Source: Tetracentron sinense (Eukaryota; Streptophyta; Magnoliopsida; Trochodendrales; Trochodendraceae). From it: a stretch of DNA of 64,000 bases. A program made the translations under genes and the position numbers. Positions 1-10,894 of the stretch are shown piece after piece (position 1 is the first letter of the stretch; each line of letters opens with the position of its first letter). Under the pieces are notes generated by a model. It did no database searches and was not told the origin of the DNA. It saw only the letters and a list, made by a program, of their open reading frames with translations. The stretch lies in assembly GCA_015143295.1 (NCBI GenBank), contig CM026574.1, forward strand, positions 8,744,938 to 8,808,937, read 5' to 3'.

Positions 1-600
1 ACCCTGGCCTACCGGGCTCATCCTTGGCCTACCGGGCCCAAACTAGCCTACCGGGCTTCACTCTCGGCCTACTGGGCCCAACTCTAGTCTATCGGACTTA
101 CCTTAGGCCTACCAGGCCCAATACCAAGCACTTGACCAACCCGGTCAACCACCCCTAGCCTCCGGCTAGACCCTAAGCCACCCTTGGTGCACACACCCCT
201 AGCCTTGGCACGGGCTCATGTGCCAGAACTACGCTCGGTCTGATCTGACCCCAATGTGAGTACGTAGGCAGCCCAACCCGGGTTCGACCCTAGTCTAGGA
301 TTTTCTCCTTCTTAGATTAGCATTATCTTAAATACTTAAGGCATTTGATTAAATGTGAGATTAATTTGACTTAACCATAGCAAGTAGGGAACCACTGAAA
401 GTGGAAGTGCCGGGGTGCCTAACCCCTTCCCCGGACTTAACCGAACCTCTTACCCTGATCTCTGATCACAAACCAAGACCTTATCCAAATCCCGGGGACT
501 TATCCCTTCCGAATGAATAAGTGACAACTCTATACTACCCCGTGAGATGCAAACCAGGGTTTCACCAAAACCCCGCACTCACAAAACTATTTCTCTGATT
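1..600 (-). repeat. Unclassified LTR-element-derived repeat, copy 1
   Basis: Positions 1-130 are about six degenerate 20-25 base units built around GGCCTACCGGGCC. Positions 220-600 are the reverse complement of sequence at about 46170-46500: both share the blocks around AACCCGGGTTCGACCCTAG, GCCAGAACTACG and the segment about gag-like 'leader' sequence ending near 600. Two dispersed copies in opposite orientation mark this as a mobile repeat. The text resembles non-coding parts of plant LTR retrotransposons, but I see no protein and no ends, so the family is open. It is a fossil fragment cut by the left edge of the window. Confidence 0.6.
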
Positions 601-617
601 TGTTAAATTGAATGGTC

Positions 618-801
618 GAGAAATCAGGTTTCATTCTATTTGAAAGATGATGACATTGCACTAGCTCTATATGATAGTTGAAATTGCACCAAAGATTGTC
701 GTAATTGGGGAGAAATCAGGTTTTATCCTATTTGAAAGATGATGACATTGCACTAGCTCTATATGATAGTTGAAATTGCACCTAAGATTGTCGTAATTGG
801 G
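618..801. repeat. 92-bp tandem duplication
   Basis: Two adjacent units (618-709 and 710-801) are nearly identical, each beginning GAGAAATCAGG and containing GATGATGACATTGCAC. No coding sense is apparent. Confidence 0.85.
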
Positions 802-867
802 AAAACTAGAGCGTTGATCATGTTTAGAAAACTTCATATAAGATTTCCCTATTTTCGTCGGTGCTTC

Positions 868-1250
868 TTTCGTTGAACTATGATACGGACCTGACCAATG
901 CGTCAAAAGGCCCCATGACTGATGGAACGCGTCAAATCAAAACCTTATATCTATTTAGGACCGTAACAGATTATCAAGCTTCTGCAGTTTACTTCTTTGG
1001 CGGCTTTCACTATAGCGGTAGGTAGCCCTTTTTCTTACATGGGACAGCTCATACTCTGCTATTGGCAGCCTTTTTCTCTATTTTTTGAGATAGCTCTCTC
1101 TACTCTAGGAGGCTCTTTTCGTGCCTCGAACATGAGATGTGGAGGTGGTTCTAATACCAAATAATATGGACTTGATCAATACGCCAAAAGTTGCAGGACT
1201 AATGTAGCGTGTCAAATCAAGCCATGTATCTATTTAGGACGGTAACATAC
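868..1250. repeat. Diverged direct repeats about 275 bp apart
   Basis: A block at about 875-970 (gacctgaccaatgcgtcaa ... tatctatttaggaccgtaac) recurs at about 1160-1250 with substitutions. The spacer contains short runs of 'tagctctct'-like sequence. The pair could be the decayed ends of one element; no protein is seen. Confidence 0.55.
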
Positions 1251-1550
1251 TTGTGGTATTATTAGGATCAAAACAATATGTTGTGTAAGCACTAGTTTTT
1301 TTTTTAATTTTTAAATTCTACCATGGTGTTGTAGATCTCTGCCATGTTGCTATCTCCTTCGTTTGACTTCTTCTCGATTCTTGGATTGACTATTTCACTA
1401 TTTGTCATCACCTCTTACGGTATCGGGTATTCATCCTTCCGAAAGAGCTGACGGGTTTCAAAAGCAACTTAATAATGAAAATTTTCAAATGATTTGGATT
1501 CTTTTGATTCAGATATTTGTTTGACAATTTATAATTTTCTAATATTTTAT

Positions 1551-2474
1551 GGGTGGTGCTACACGCACCCCAACATTTACTGTAAAACACCAAATTTCAG
1601 AAGAAATCAAAAAATTAAAAATAGGAAGACAAAAATAGCCCTCTTCTCCATCTTCCTTGCAGAGTTACAGGTATACTCACCAGAGGTGAAAACTCTATTT
1701 TCTTTTTCTTGTTGAACTAAAGGAAAGATTTAAACTCTTACCTTACCAGTGTATAATTTATTCGAGGTGTTCATCATGAAGATCCATTTCGTTCCATTGA
1801 ATCCCTTTTTGTATCAAGAAGTTCTCCCGTTTGTTTGTGCACAATTTTTCCTTCAACATTTATGTATTTAGAGTGTTCCCTCGCTGGCTTATCTTAGTAA
1901 AGAGTGATTGCAACAAGAAGACAAGCATGTAAGAACCCGAACTATCATTCAAGTACGGGAATGAATAACTGCAATGTTATCAATGCTGGAGTTCGATTTC
2001 GTTGTAGTTTTTTTTTTTTTTAGCTTGTTTTTTTCATTCTTGGATTATAGGTTAAATTTGGCATTCAGAGCAAGAAAAAACATACATATCCAAGATATTT
2101 AATGCTTGTTGCCGAAGCTTTGATCTTGGGCACTCTTTGAGATCAATTTCTTTGCATCTCCATCGTCCAACCTGCAAAAAAGTAGATATAACAACCCAAA
2201 TTTTTTTTACCTCCTTTTTACTCCGGAAAGAAGGTGAAAACTCTATTTTGTTTTTAACCATGATTTTAATTTGAAGATGAGGTGGATTTGAAGAGTTTTG
2301 TCATGGAACAATAATAGGGGTTTTTTTTTTTTTTTGGGTAGACGATAGGTAAGGTAAAAGGAAGAACAACAAGAGGGCAATTTTTGTCATTTTAATATTT
2401 TTATTTTTGTTTAATTGAATTTTTATTTAGTTTGAGGTTTTTCCGGTTAAAGTTGGGGTGCGCGTAGCACCACC
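1551..2474. mobile_element. Non-autonomous Mutator-like element (MITE), 924 bp
   Basis: The ends are inverted repeats: GGGTGGTGCTACACGCACCC on the left and the matching GGTGCGCGTAGCACCACC on the right. The element is flanked by a perfect 9-bp duplication, ATATTTTAT (1542-1550 and 2475-2483). A 9-bp duplication is typical of the Mutator superfamily. No transposase frame exists inside, so the copy is non-autonomous. The intact duplication and well-matched ends suggest a fairly recent insertion. Confidence 0.88.
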
Positions 2475-2483
2475 ATATTTTAT

Positions 2484-3799
2484 TCAAATTACCTATTTGT
2501 TCTATGAACTATTCACCCTTGTTCTAATTTCATTAAATGAATGAGATACTTTTGAAGGGACAATCATGATGCAGTTAAATCAAAAAGGTAGGGGGGGAAC
2601 ATCCAAAGAGGGCAAAGTTCTAACTCTAAAGAGACAAAGCTATGCGGACTTGTCCCTCTCTTGCTACAGCCAATTGCTGTTCAGTTCAGTTCTGTTGCAA
2701 GTGTTGCATGCGCTTGTCAAAGAGAAGACAAAAAAGTGAATAGGATTGGTCTATTCTTGGTAGAGACTATCTCATTGGATGGTGGGCCAATCAATGTGTG
2801 TGTGATGCTGCAGCAGTTTCTTTTCCGACAATGACTATAGTATATGGTATATACAAGTACTTGGCATGTGCCTATTATTATTATTATACTTCTCCCATTC
2901 CCATCCCTTCTCGACGAGACAATTACAACAGTAAACACTGAAGTACGTAACTCTGTAAACACTGCAAATTGCGAAAAGAGAGTAAGAAATTTAATTTATT
3001 CCTCGTTTACTACAAGAAATCTTATTTGCCGCCAGAACAAATCCCGGGAAATTGAGAATCTCACCGGCAACTACCCCTCTATGTTATTTGGAGCTAAAGA
3101 AAAAAAAATGAAGAGTGATTAAACAAAAAAAAGAAAAAACTCTCCATAGTATAGACCTAAGTAAATAGAGCGTGAAAGCATCAAATTTCAATGTAGTATA
3201 TGGTTGGGAGCGCCTCTGGAGCTTCGGTATATATATATATGATAAAGTTTATTTATTTATTTTTAATATATTAATAAAAAAAAATATCTCTATTTTACCG
3301 GTAGCAAATTCTCATTATCACTAATCCTTATTTATATAAGGGTAAAAGAGTAAATAAGTAAAACTAAAAGTAATTGAATTAAAAAAAAAAAAGTTGGAAA
3401 GACTTGTTCGGCTGACACACTTGGCAAAAACAAACAAATAATGGGGAATATTGATAGAGGAGGAGTGCTAGCCCCAACCACATTAATTGCAAATTTTTCT
3501 GTAGGCATAAGATGGGCCTAACACGTGGAGAAGTTTCATTATTTTAACAAATTTAAAAGTAAAAATCAGAAAGTGTTGGACATTTGTAGCATCCCAATTG
3601 TGTCTTTGGAAGATTTGGGACTGGGGTTAGCAAAATCCTTGTTAGAGATGTTTTGTCTCAGAGCCCCCCAACATCCGAAACCGTGCTCCACGGAATCCAA
3701 AACCGTGCTCCGGCATCGAATCCGCTCTCAAATCGTGAGAGCGAGGTTTGAGAGTGGGAGCGGCATGGTATACCCACGGTTTGGGTTAGTAAGGTATAG
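2484..3799. other. AT-rich intergenic sequence
   Basis: No convincing coding frame. Position 3141 carries CTCCATAGTATAG, matching one end of the small MITE at 3800-3917. The patch 3655-3790 is richer in GC, with repeated 'accgtgctcc', but encodes nothing I recognise. Confidence 0.5.
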
Positions 3800-3917
3800 A
3801 CTATGGAGAGCTTCAATATAAAATCAAATGGCACCAAGACTAGTGTGCATTTAATGGTGGACCCACTCATGTTTGGTGCCGTTAGATTTTAAATAGGACG
3901 ACCCAACTCTCCATAGT
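3800..3917. mobile_element. Small foldback MITE, 118 bp
   Basis: Arms starting ACTATGGAGAG and ending CTCTCCATAGT pair over about 45 bases with some mismatches (shared AAATC-A-GGCACCAA core). No clear target duplication was found, so the superfamily is not assigned. It lies in intergenic DNA. Confidence 0.6.
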
Positions 3918-4561
3918 ACATTCCAGAGAGCAATGCTAAGTTCATTTTTCTCCTCCATCCACTTTTTCCTCTTTTAGACAATAAGATAAAACAAAGTGAT
4001 GGGTCTCCCCAAAAGATGTCATCTTTTTTTTCTTGTCAAAAATTGAGAAAAGTGGATGAGAAGGGCTCAAGCTTGGTTGAAGTGGCTCATTTCATACTAG
4101 AGAAGCCCATGTATGAACAATGCTTGATTTTACTTCTCCATCTTGCTATTGTAGATTGGGGTAGGTCCTGGTGGGGAAGTTTGGACAAATTTCCATACTT
4201 TGTGTATGAAGTACTTTCACTTAAGCTTTGGCGGTATTTATCATGTAATTCTTGAACTTGACTTCGAAGAATCTTTTCTATTCTTTGGTTATGTTTGGAA
4301 AGATAGAAATAAAATGACCACAATTTTGAGTATTCACTTAATCTTGTTAGGTATACGTTCTTTTCTTTTAGTACTCAAGACATTTTATTTTAATCTTGTT
4401 AGATAATAGGTTCTTTTCTTCTAGTACTCAAGACACTTTATTTTGGGGGTGTGTATGATACCTGAGCTCCCGGAGAAGATGTAAGAAAAATTATCAACTT
4501 GACCCTTAGCCCAAGTGTTATTTACTAAAATTGGTCTGTTGTATCAAAAGATGAGTGCTAC
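3918..4561. other. Intergenic sequence with a 52-bp tandem repeat
   Basis: Two adjacent units begin AATCTTGTTAG at 4340 and 4392 and share TTCTTTTCTT-TAGTACTCAAGACA. Otherwise no gene or RNA is recognised. Confidence 0.5.
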
Positions 4562-4691
4562 CCCACCCTCAAAATTAAATGTTGTTTAAACAAGTCAAGC
4601 TCAAGCTAGACCCTGTTTGACTCGCCTTGGCTCAAGGAAGGCTCGTCTCGTATAGGGTTCAGTTCGGCTTGAGCTCGACTCGGCTCGAAAT

Positions 4692-4730
<39 letters not shown>

Positions 4731-5217
4731 TGTTGCTAATGTTATACAAAATAATATTTTTTACTTTTCTTATTATAATTAATAATTTTGTTTTTTAGTA
4801 AATACGTTCAAGACATAATAACAACAAAAAATATAAAAAATATAAGTTACAAGCAGAAACTTTGATCTACCGCTCTAATCTTTGGACCAAAAGATTGTTC
4901 CTAGTTTTTATTTTCGTATATGAATATACTAATTGTTTGTAATTTTTTTTACTACAAATTATTGATAGGTACTTTTATAAAATATAAAATTAAACAAAAT
5001 AATTCTGTGAATCAAGCTTGAGCCAACCCGAGCTCAACTTGGCTTGTATAAAGTTTGAACTTGAACGGAGCTCCATCAAGCTTGTTCAAACCAAGCTCAA
5101 GTCTAAACATTCATTCTCGAATCACTCAAGCCAAGTCCGAGCATTTTCAAGCCAAGCTCAAACTTGGCCAAGCTCTGCTCAGCTCATCTCAGCTTGGCTC
5201 AAATACACCCCTAGTTT
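4562..5217. mobile_element. hAT-type MITE rich in GCTCGGCTTGAGC blocks
   Basis: The left part (4590-4692) and the right part (5010-5217) are full of inverted AAGCTCAAGC / GCTTGAGCTCG words. The right end closes with the CAAATACACCCCTAG type terminus seen in a common plant hAT MITE family. The middle is AT-rich, including an (AT)n run at 4695-4725. The left terminus is not clean and no 8-bp duplication was confirmed, so the limits are approximate. Confidence 0.55.
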
Positions 5218-5330
5218 TGAAGACATAGGATCCTGTGGGTTTAGTGCATGCATGATCTCTTTTGTTTTTGGTTACCCCAGTTAGATCTCCTTTAAATTCT
5301 CGATGAATCTTGATGAATACATGACGACTC

Positions 5331-5810
5331 CAGGGTGGAGCAAGGATTTTCTTATTGGAGACAAACAATGGTTGATTTATAATATTAGTATTTTGTAGAA
5401 AATAATTATGCAAGTACAAAATATAATGGGTTTAGAGGGGTGTGAAGGATTCGGAAGCCAAGGGTGGAGCAAGGATTTTCTTGTAGGGGACAAGCCATGG
5501 TTGATTTATAATGTTAGTAATTTGTAGAAAATAATTATGTAGGTATGAAATATTATAGGTTTAGAGGGGAGTGAAGGGTTCAGAAGCATAATCCCGAGAA
5601 AATGTTTTGAGGACCAAATTCGTGAGCCATTTCATCCGTACGTTTCATACATATTCTACGACTATTGTTTCTCCTTATTTACTATTTAGAGGGCAGTTGC
5701 TATGGTATAAAATATTATGCCCTCTTAAATAATTTAAGAATATGGTATAAAATATTTTTTTTTCAAAAGTTTAACAGCAGCTGCCCCCCTTGCCCCTAGC
5801 TCCGCTTCAG
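5331..5810. mobile_element. hAT-like element, 480 bp, with duplicated left end
   Basis: The left end CAGGGTGGAGCAAGG and the right end CCCCTAGCTCCGCTTCAG form the imperfect inverted ends of the plant hAT type that starts near CAGGGGCGGAGC. The flanking 8-mers GACGACTC and AATGACTT agree at five of eight positions, as in an old target duplication. The first about 129 bp (from 5332) is repeated in tandem from 5461, so the element has two left ends. Confidence 0.6.
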
Positions 5811-7479
5811 AATGACTTAGGACAGATGTAGAGTCGTTTACAAACCTTTGTGCTCGATTCCCGTCAAAGCTTCCATGGAAAGTTTAGAATAAAATTTATA
5901 TTAGGAAGAGTAGAGGTGTATTCGAGCCGAGCTTGAGCTTGGCACTGCTTGGCTTGGCTTGGTTTGAAAGTTGAAGGTATAGTAAAAAAAAACATGTAAA
6001 TAGCTTGTTCTATTAAGCTTGCTCATTGAATTTGATGAATTCAATGTTGTGTAATTAGTAAATTTTATAATTTTTTTGTTGTGAATAAATGTTGGTGAGC
6101 TCGTAGCATGACCCATAATATAAGGAGTGGCTTCTTTTTACGACTACAGATCTGTCCCACTTTTCACATGTTAAGGTTGATGCTTTCGACTAGAGCTACG
6201 CTCCACGGCCGACTCGTTGTTCTCACAAAGATCCTTTTGTTCTCCATTAGCTCTGGTTAAATTTTTTTAAATATTTTTTTTTTCCAACAAAAAAGTAGAT
6301 GGGTGAACCCTGGGTGTGAGTGAATCTTAACTACAGTTAAAAGGGAGTTAATAGGAGACACGTGGCATAAAAGGGCTCTCGAGATGCACCTCTCTGCCTC
6401 ACAGACCGAGGAGGTGATTATTTTCCTTTAGACTATTAGTCCCATTTTGGGTTTTCTGAACTTGTTTAATTGGATCGGCTTCAATCTAATTGATTCCTTT
6501 TCATAATTTAAAAAAAGGCGTGGTGATTCATTACGTGTAAGCATTTCGCTGGCTAGAACCCGCTTAGAAGAATATATTTTTAAAAATTAACCTTAAAAGT
6601 TACATTTTTTTAACCAGTGTTAAAAAGGCAGTTAGGGCTCTGCAAGTGGGCCACGGTTTTGGTCTGTTGAGAGCCAGGTCAAATCCGATCCCAATTTATA
6701 CCGGTTAGGATGGAGGAGTTTCTTATTATTTCCGGGTTTGAGTTCTCCCCTTTGGCCCTTTCGAATACATATTATAAACGGGTCAAATAGGGGCTAAATA
6801 AATCTCTCGTATCAAAACTCGACCCGATCCGCATAACCATCTACTACTTTGGCTCTCAGGTCTCATCATCTCGGACTAGTGGTTGTCCAAGCTTAAGCCA
6901 GCCCAAGATCGACAGGGTTTGGGCGAGTTAAGCCTTAGGTTGGCCCAATTAAAAATGGACTCTAATTTTCGAAGCTAGTCAGCCAGCCCTAGTCCCATGG
7001 GCTTGTATATCGGGCTAAACCCGGCCATTGATGCCCCTAACACTCCAACATTTTACTATTAATTTCAATCAATGAAAATTTAGCCGTTTAATGGACCTTA
7101 GATATTATTAGTAAGTTTCCTCTAAAGTTTAAAATTTGAAAAAGTATATGAATTTCTTACCATTTTTAACTCGGTGGCAAGAGCCTAATTTTCTCTTTAA
7201 TTAGACCTTCTTTCATATGCTCTTTCATTTGCATGGTTTTGATGAAAAAGGAAAAAAATGATCATGAAAAAATTCTTGAGTGTAAGTCGTATTGAATTTT
7301 GAGTTGCTTTGCGACTCTTGATCTATGAGAAAAATCCAATCAGATGATTTCAGCCATCCGATGTCTATACTTTTTCCAAAACTGTGTTTTCAAATCATAT
7401 AATAAACTTGTTATGACACTGAATGGACGGCAATTATATTCTGCTCCTCGCTCCACCTGAGTGGCATCTCGCCCCTTCT
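5811..7479. other. Intergenic MITE remnants
   Basis: At 5925-5975 there is a truncated copy of the GAGCCGAGCTTGAGCTTGG hAT family. Positions 6300-6370 carry TTAACTACAGTTAA and GACACGTGG, the core of the Mutator-like family described elsewhere in this window. Positions 6620-7030 contain GGGCC/GGCCC-type words ending in TTGATGCCCCTAACACTCC, resembling the right end of a hAT MITE, but no matched left end was found. No gene is recognised. Confidence 0.45.
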
Positions 7480-7650
7480 AACCCAACAATTATCGCTTTT
7501 AACTCCATTTAATTGCGGTTAACTCTTTTTAACTGTGATTAGTATTTTTAATCTTAGGTTTTTTTTTTTTATTAAAAGGAAGGTTAAAAATATTAACTCT
7601 AAGGGTTAGAAAATATTAACCACAGTTAAAGAAGTAAAAGGGACACGTGT
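7480..7650. mobile_element. Remnant of the TTAACC/CACGTG Mutator-like family, just upstream of the zinc-finger gene
   Basis: Two arms face each other: 7495-7550 (ttaattgcggttaac, ttaactgtgattag) and 7590-7650 (TTAACCACAGTTAA, then GGGACACGTGTC). The same blocks occur in the larger elements at 10895-12005, 42661-43680 and 50714-51075. No complete ends or target duplication are visible. It lies about 290 bp before the start codon of the zinc-finger gene. Confidence 0.55.
7644..7649 (+). promoter_or_regulatory. CACGTG G-box / ABRE-like site
   Basis: CACGTG inside GACACGTGTC, 291 bp upstream of the ATG at 7940. ACGTGTC is a known ABRE-type core bound by plant bZIP and bHLH factors. The site lies in transposon-derived sequence, so its use by the gene is only an inference. 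Confidence 0.35.
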
Positions 7651-7939
7651 CGGATAATGGGTGGGACCCATCAAATGGCGGGTTTCTTATCCCGCCGGGC
7701 ACATGCAGTTAGTACAATGTTGCAAACAGGGAAGAGGGCTTTCTTCTGTCCTCCCTTCCTGATTCTAACGGAATATAATAATTCAAATCACAAATCCCAA
7801 ATCCAGAATCAGTCCACAAAAAGGAATCCACTCTGCAACTTCACCTCTCTCAGTTCATGTTTCTAAAGAAACCCATCTGAAACAAAGACAAAAAAAACTA
7901 CCATTTGAGCTCAAATACCACTTTCAGATATCTTCTCCA

Positions 7940-9310
7940 ATGGAAAAAACCAGAAATCTCACAGAACCCATTAAGAAAAACCACCAACAGCATAAGACAG
8001 AGAAACCACCTTCCTGGGTTGTTATCAGAAGCCTATTCACCTGTAAACATCTCCAAACAGGACAACAGCAACAACAACAACAACAACAACAAGAACACCA
8101 AGAATCCATGGATGGAAATGGTAAGAGATGCAAGAAAAAGAGGTGTTCTGGTTCTCTATGTAACAACACAAGAGTCATGCACAGGCCTGAATCAGCTTCT
8201 CCTGAAGATCCTAAGAAATGGGCTTCAATGGGATCTTGCACTACTAATGATTCTAGCAGCAGATCCATGAAAGCTCCTCATCAGGTAATCAATGGAATAG
8301 TTTCTTCATCTTCATCGTCGTCATTGTCTTCCAGTTCTTCTGTTGGTGGGTCTTTGAAAGGAATGCATTTGAAGAGACTCTCAGGTTGTTACGAGTGTAG
8401 AATGGTTGTTGATCCAGTTCTTGGGATCTCAAGAGATCCTTCTCTCAGAGCTACCATCTGTTCTTGTCCTGATTGTGGAGAAATTTTCACCAAAGCTGAA
8501 AATTTGGAGCTTCACCAGGCCATTAGACATGCAGGTAATACAAGATCCCAGAGATTTCTTTCTTTTCTTTGTTTAAATTTTGGAGATTTTGCTGTAATCT
8601 TGAAATGGGATAACTGAATCTCATCTATTTTGAATACCCATTTCAAAAATCTTGACTTTTTGTTTCTGTTTTTCTTTTTTTTGGGGAAAAAAATCACAGT
8701 ATCTGAACTGGGTCCCGAAGATAGTAGCAAAAACATAGTAGAGATCATATTCCAATCAAGTTGGTTGAAGAAAGAAACTCCAGTCTGCAAAATAGACAGG
8801 ATTCTCAAAGTCCACAACAGTCAGAAAACAATTACTAGATTTGAAGAATACAGAGACTCCATTAAAGCAAAAGCAAACATGCTCTCCAAAAAGCACCCAA
8901 GATGTGTAGCAGACGGCAACGAGCTCCTGAGGTTCCATTGTACAACCTTTGATTGTTCAATTGGATTAAATGGGTCCTCAAATTTATGCAATTCAATCCC
9001 AAACTGTAACGTTTGTAGCATCATAAGAAACGGATTCAAGTCCGATGGGGTCGCCGGAGAAGGGATCTGCACGACGGCTACTAGCGGAAAAGCTCACGAC
9101 ATTGCTCGAATTGCGGCGGAGGACGAGAAGAGGGCAATGTTGGTATGTCGAGTGATTGCTGGGAGAGTGAAGAAGAACCAGGAAAACAATGCAGAAGAGT
9201 TTGATTCAGTCGCCAGAGCAACCGGAATCTATTCGAATTTGGATGAGCTATCTGTGTTTAATCCAACGGCTATATTGCCTTGTTTTGTTGTGATTTATAG
9301 AGGTTTTTAG
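7940..9310 (+). CDS. C2H2-like zinc-finger protein with PARP-fold-like C-terminal half (At1g75710 type)
   Basis: Two coding exons, 7940-8534 and 8700-9310, are joined at a GTAATA donor and a TCACAG acceptor (phase 1), giving 401 residues. The ATG at 7940 is the first in frame after a 5' leader. Visible parts: a basic start with WVVIRSLFTC, a glutamine run (about residues 42-51, CAA repeats), a serine-rich stretch (about 120-137), a CYEC pair, then one C2H2 finger (C176-x2-C-x12-H-x4-H197). After the junction comes HAVSELGPED and a conserved C-terminal half. There, LLRFHC (H278), RAMLVCRVIAGR and FNPTAILPCFVVIY recall the ADP-ribosyltransferase fold. From memory, plant members such as Arabidopsis At1g75710 share this plan; they are little studied and probably nuclear. 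Catalytic activity is not shown. No defect is seen. Confidence 0.93.
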
Positions 9311-9568
9311 CAGTTTGATTGATCTTAGATGTTTCTTGCTTTGTTTATTGTACATAGGCCATTTGGTTATGGAATCTTTGATTTTGGTATATTTTAATGG
9401 AGCCAAATGGTCTTGAGTATCTGTTCTGCAATCTTGTTTTTTTCTTGCTGGATCTAGTGCAGGTATGGATTATTGATTATTGTCTGAGGAGTGATTTTCA
9501 TTGTTTTACTAAGTTGACTCTTGTTTTGTACTCACTCTTGGCTAATTTCAACTTTTAAAATTACCCAA
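9311..9568 (+). other. Probable 3' UTR and downstream flank of the zinc-finger gene
   Basis: T-rich sequence (ttgcttgtt, tgttttgttg-like runs) follows the TAG at 9308-9310, as is common in plant 3' UTRs. The exact polyadenylation site cannot be fixed. Confidence 0.4.
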
Positions 9569-9569
9569 C

Positions 9570-10645
9570 AAGTAGCTGGCTGTTAACCCGCCCCTCGAGC
9601 TGGGATAGGAAAGGATCCGTATTGGGATGCATTCCGATTACGTATCTGATGGAGCGAATTCAAATAGTAATTTTATGTTATATTCGGATACGATTTCGGG
9701 ATACTATATATTTGATTCTAATATATTTGACTGATTTTATAATATATTATCACTAGTGGCAGCACTTGCGATGCCCGTGAGAGAGATGGGAAGTGGAGAG
9801 AGATTAGGAAGGGTGATGTAAATTTTAATTTTAACTTAAAAAGATGGAGTAGTTGATTGAAACTATCTCATAACACATCCCTATTTTTTTTCTTGAAAAA
9901 TAATTACAATGTAGATGTATGCCTCTTTGTTGAGAGACCAATGAGGGAGCATGAGAGAAGATATAGATAAATATTTGAGAAAATCATAGAGATATTGAGA
10001 GATTATTGTTAGTTGTAGTTGATATTACTTCAATACCCCTACTAAATTTTCTCATGTAAAATAATATAATATGATATCTTAATTTTTTTATATGCAGCTA
10101 TAGGCAAAATAAAAAAAATATTAAAAAATTCACCTTATAATATAAAATTAGGACTCATTAGGAATATTAGAAGAAAATCAACCAACTTTTTAACCCCGCT
10201 TCTCTCATTATAATAGGAGTGTAAAATAATATAACATTATATCTTAATTTTTTTATATCCAGCTATAGGCAAAATAGGAAAAATATAAAAAAAATTCACC
10301 TTATAACATAATATTGGGACTCATTATGAATAGTAGAAAAAAATCAATCAACTTTTAACCCCGCTTCTCTCATTATAATAATAGAGATATATATTATAAG
10401 TATATAAAATTAAAATAACCTTATAAATATGTATTTTTTCATTACTTAAGACATGTAATTATTATTTTTAATGTAGATGAAGATAAAATATTAATTTATT
10501 ATATATTTTTAAATATATATATATATATAATTAGTTTTTTTCTTTCTTTTATGTTTTTCCAAAATAGTCGGATAATTTGGATACTGGCCGGAGTCGGATA
10601 CAAATACCATATTTGAAGATGACAACTCTGGGTGTGCCCCTTATT
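9570..10645. mobile_element. Decayed element with GGATAC-rich ends (possible hAT) hosting a Helitron
   Basis: The flanks of the Helitron at 9753-10387 carry matching words: ATTCGGATACGATTTCGG on the left, and GTCGGATAATTTGG and GGAGTCGGATACAAATACC on the right. This suggests one older element split by the Helitron. Ends and target duplication are not clear, so the call is tentative. Confidence 0.4.
9753..10387 (-). mobile_element. Non-autonomous Helitron A, 635 bp
   Basis: Read on the minus strand, the element starts TCTCTATTATTATAATGAGA and ends CACTAG, with a 3' subterminal imperfect hairpin (CACGGGC ATC GCAAGTG) a few bases before CTAG. It sits between a host A and T, as Helitrons do, without target duplication. 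About 170 bp at its 5' end is present twice in tandem (about 10045-10218 and 10219-10387), each unit ending in CCCCGCTTCTCTCATTATAAT on the plus strand. No Rep/helicase frame is present. Confidence 0.82.
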
Positions 10646-10894
10646 TGAGGGTGGTCAAAGGGTAAACTTCCAATAGTTTAGTAGAAGGTTTCTTGTGATG
10701 TGTAGGCAGCCCATCCATCCTAGGCCTAAGGTGATAGTCCAAAGTGGCGCTAACGAACTAACTAGCCACATCACCTTAGAAAAAAAAAAAACTAGCCTCA
10801 TCTCTGGAGCCCACAAAATGGTTTTTATGGATCTGTAAATATTTTTCAATGTACATTGTCCAAAGAAAGTTTATTTTTTTAATAAACACTTAGG

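Noticed and set aside
1-130. Short regular repeats as a CRISPR-like array
   Set aside because: Units are degenerate, spacers are not distinct, and the context is a plant retroelement repeat.
8052-8092. CAA repeat as a stand-alone microsatellite outside coding DNA
   Set aside because: It lies in frame in exon 1 of the zinc-finger gene and encodes its glutamine run.
8821-9072. Minus-strand open frames across the zinc-finger gene
   Set aside because: They are antisense shadows of a well-supported coding exon.
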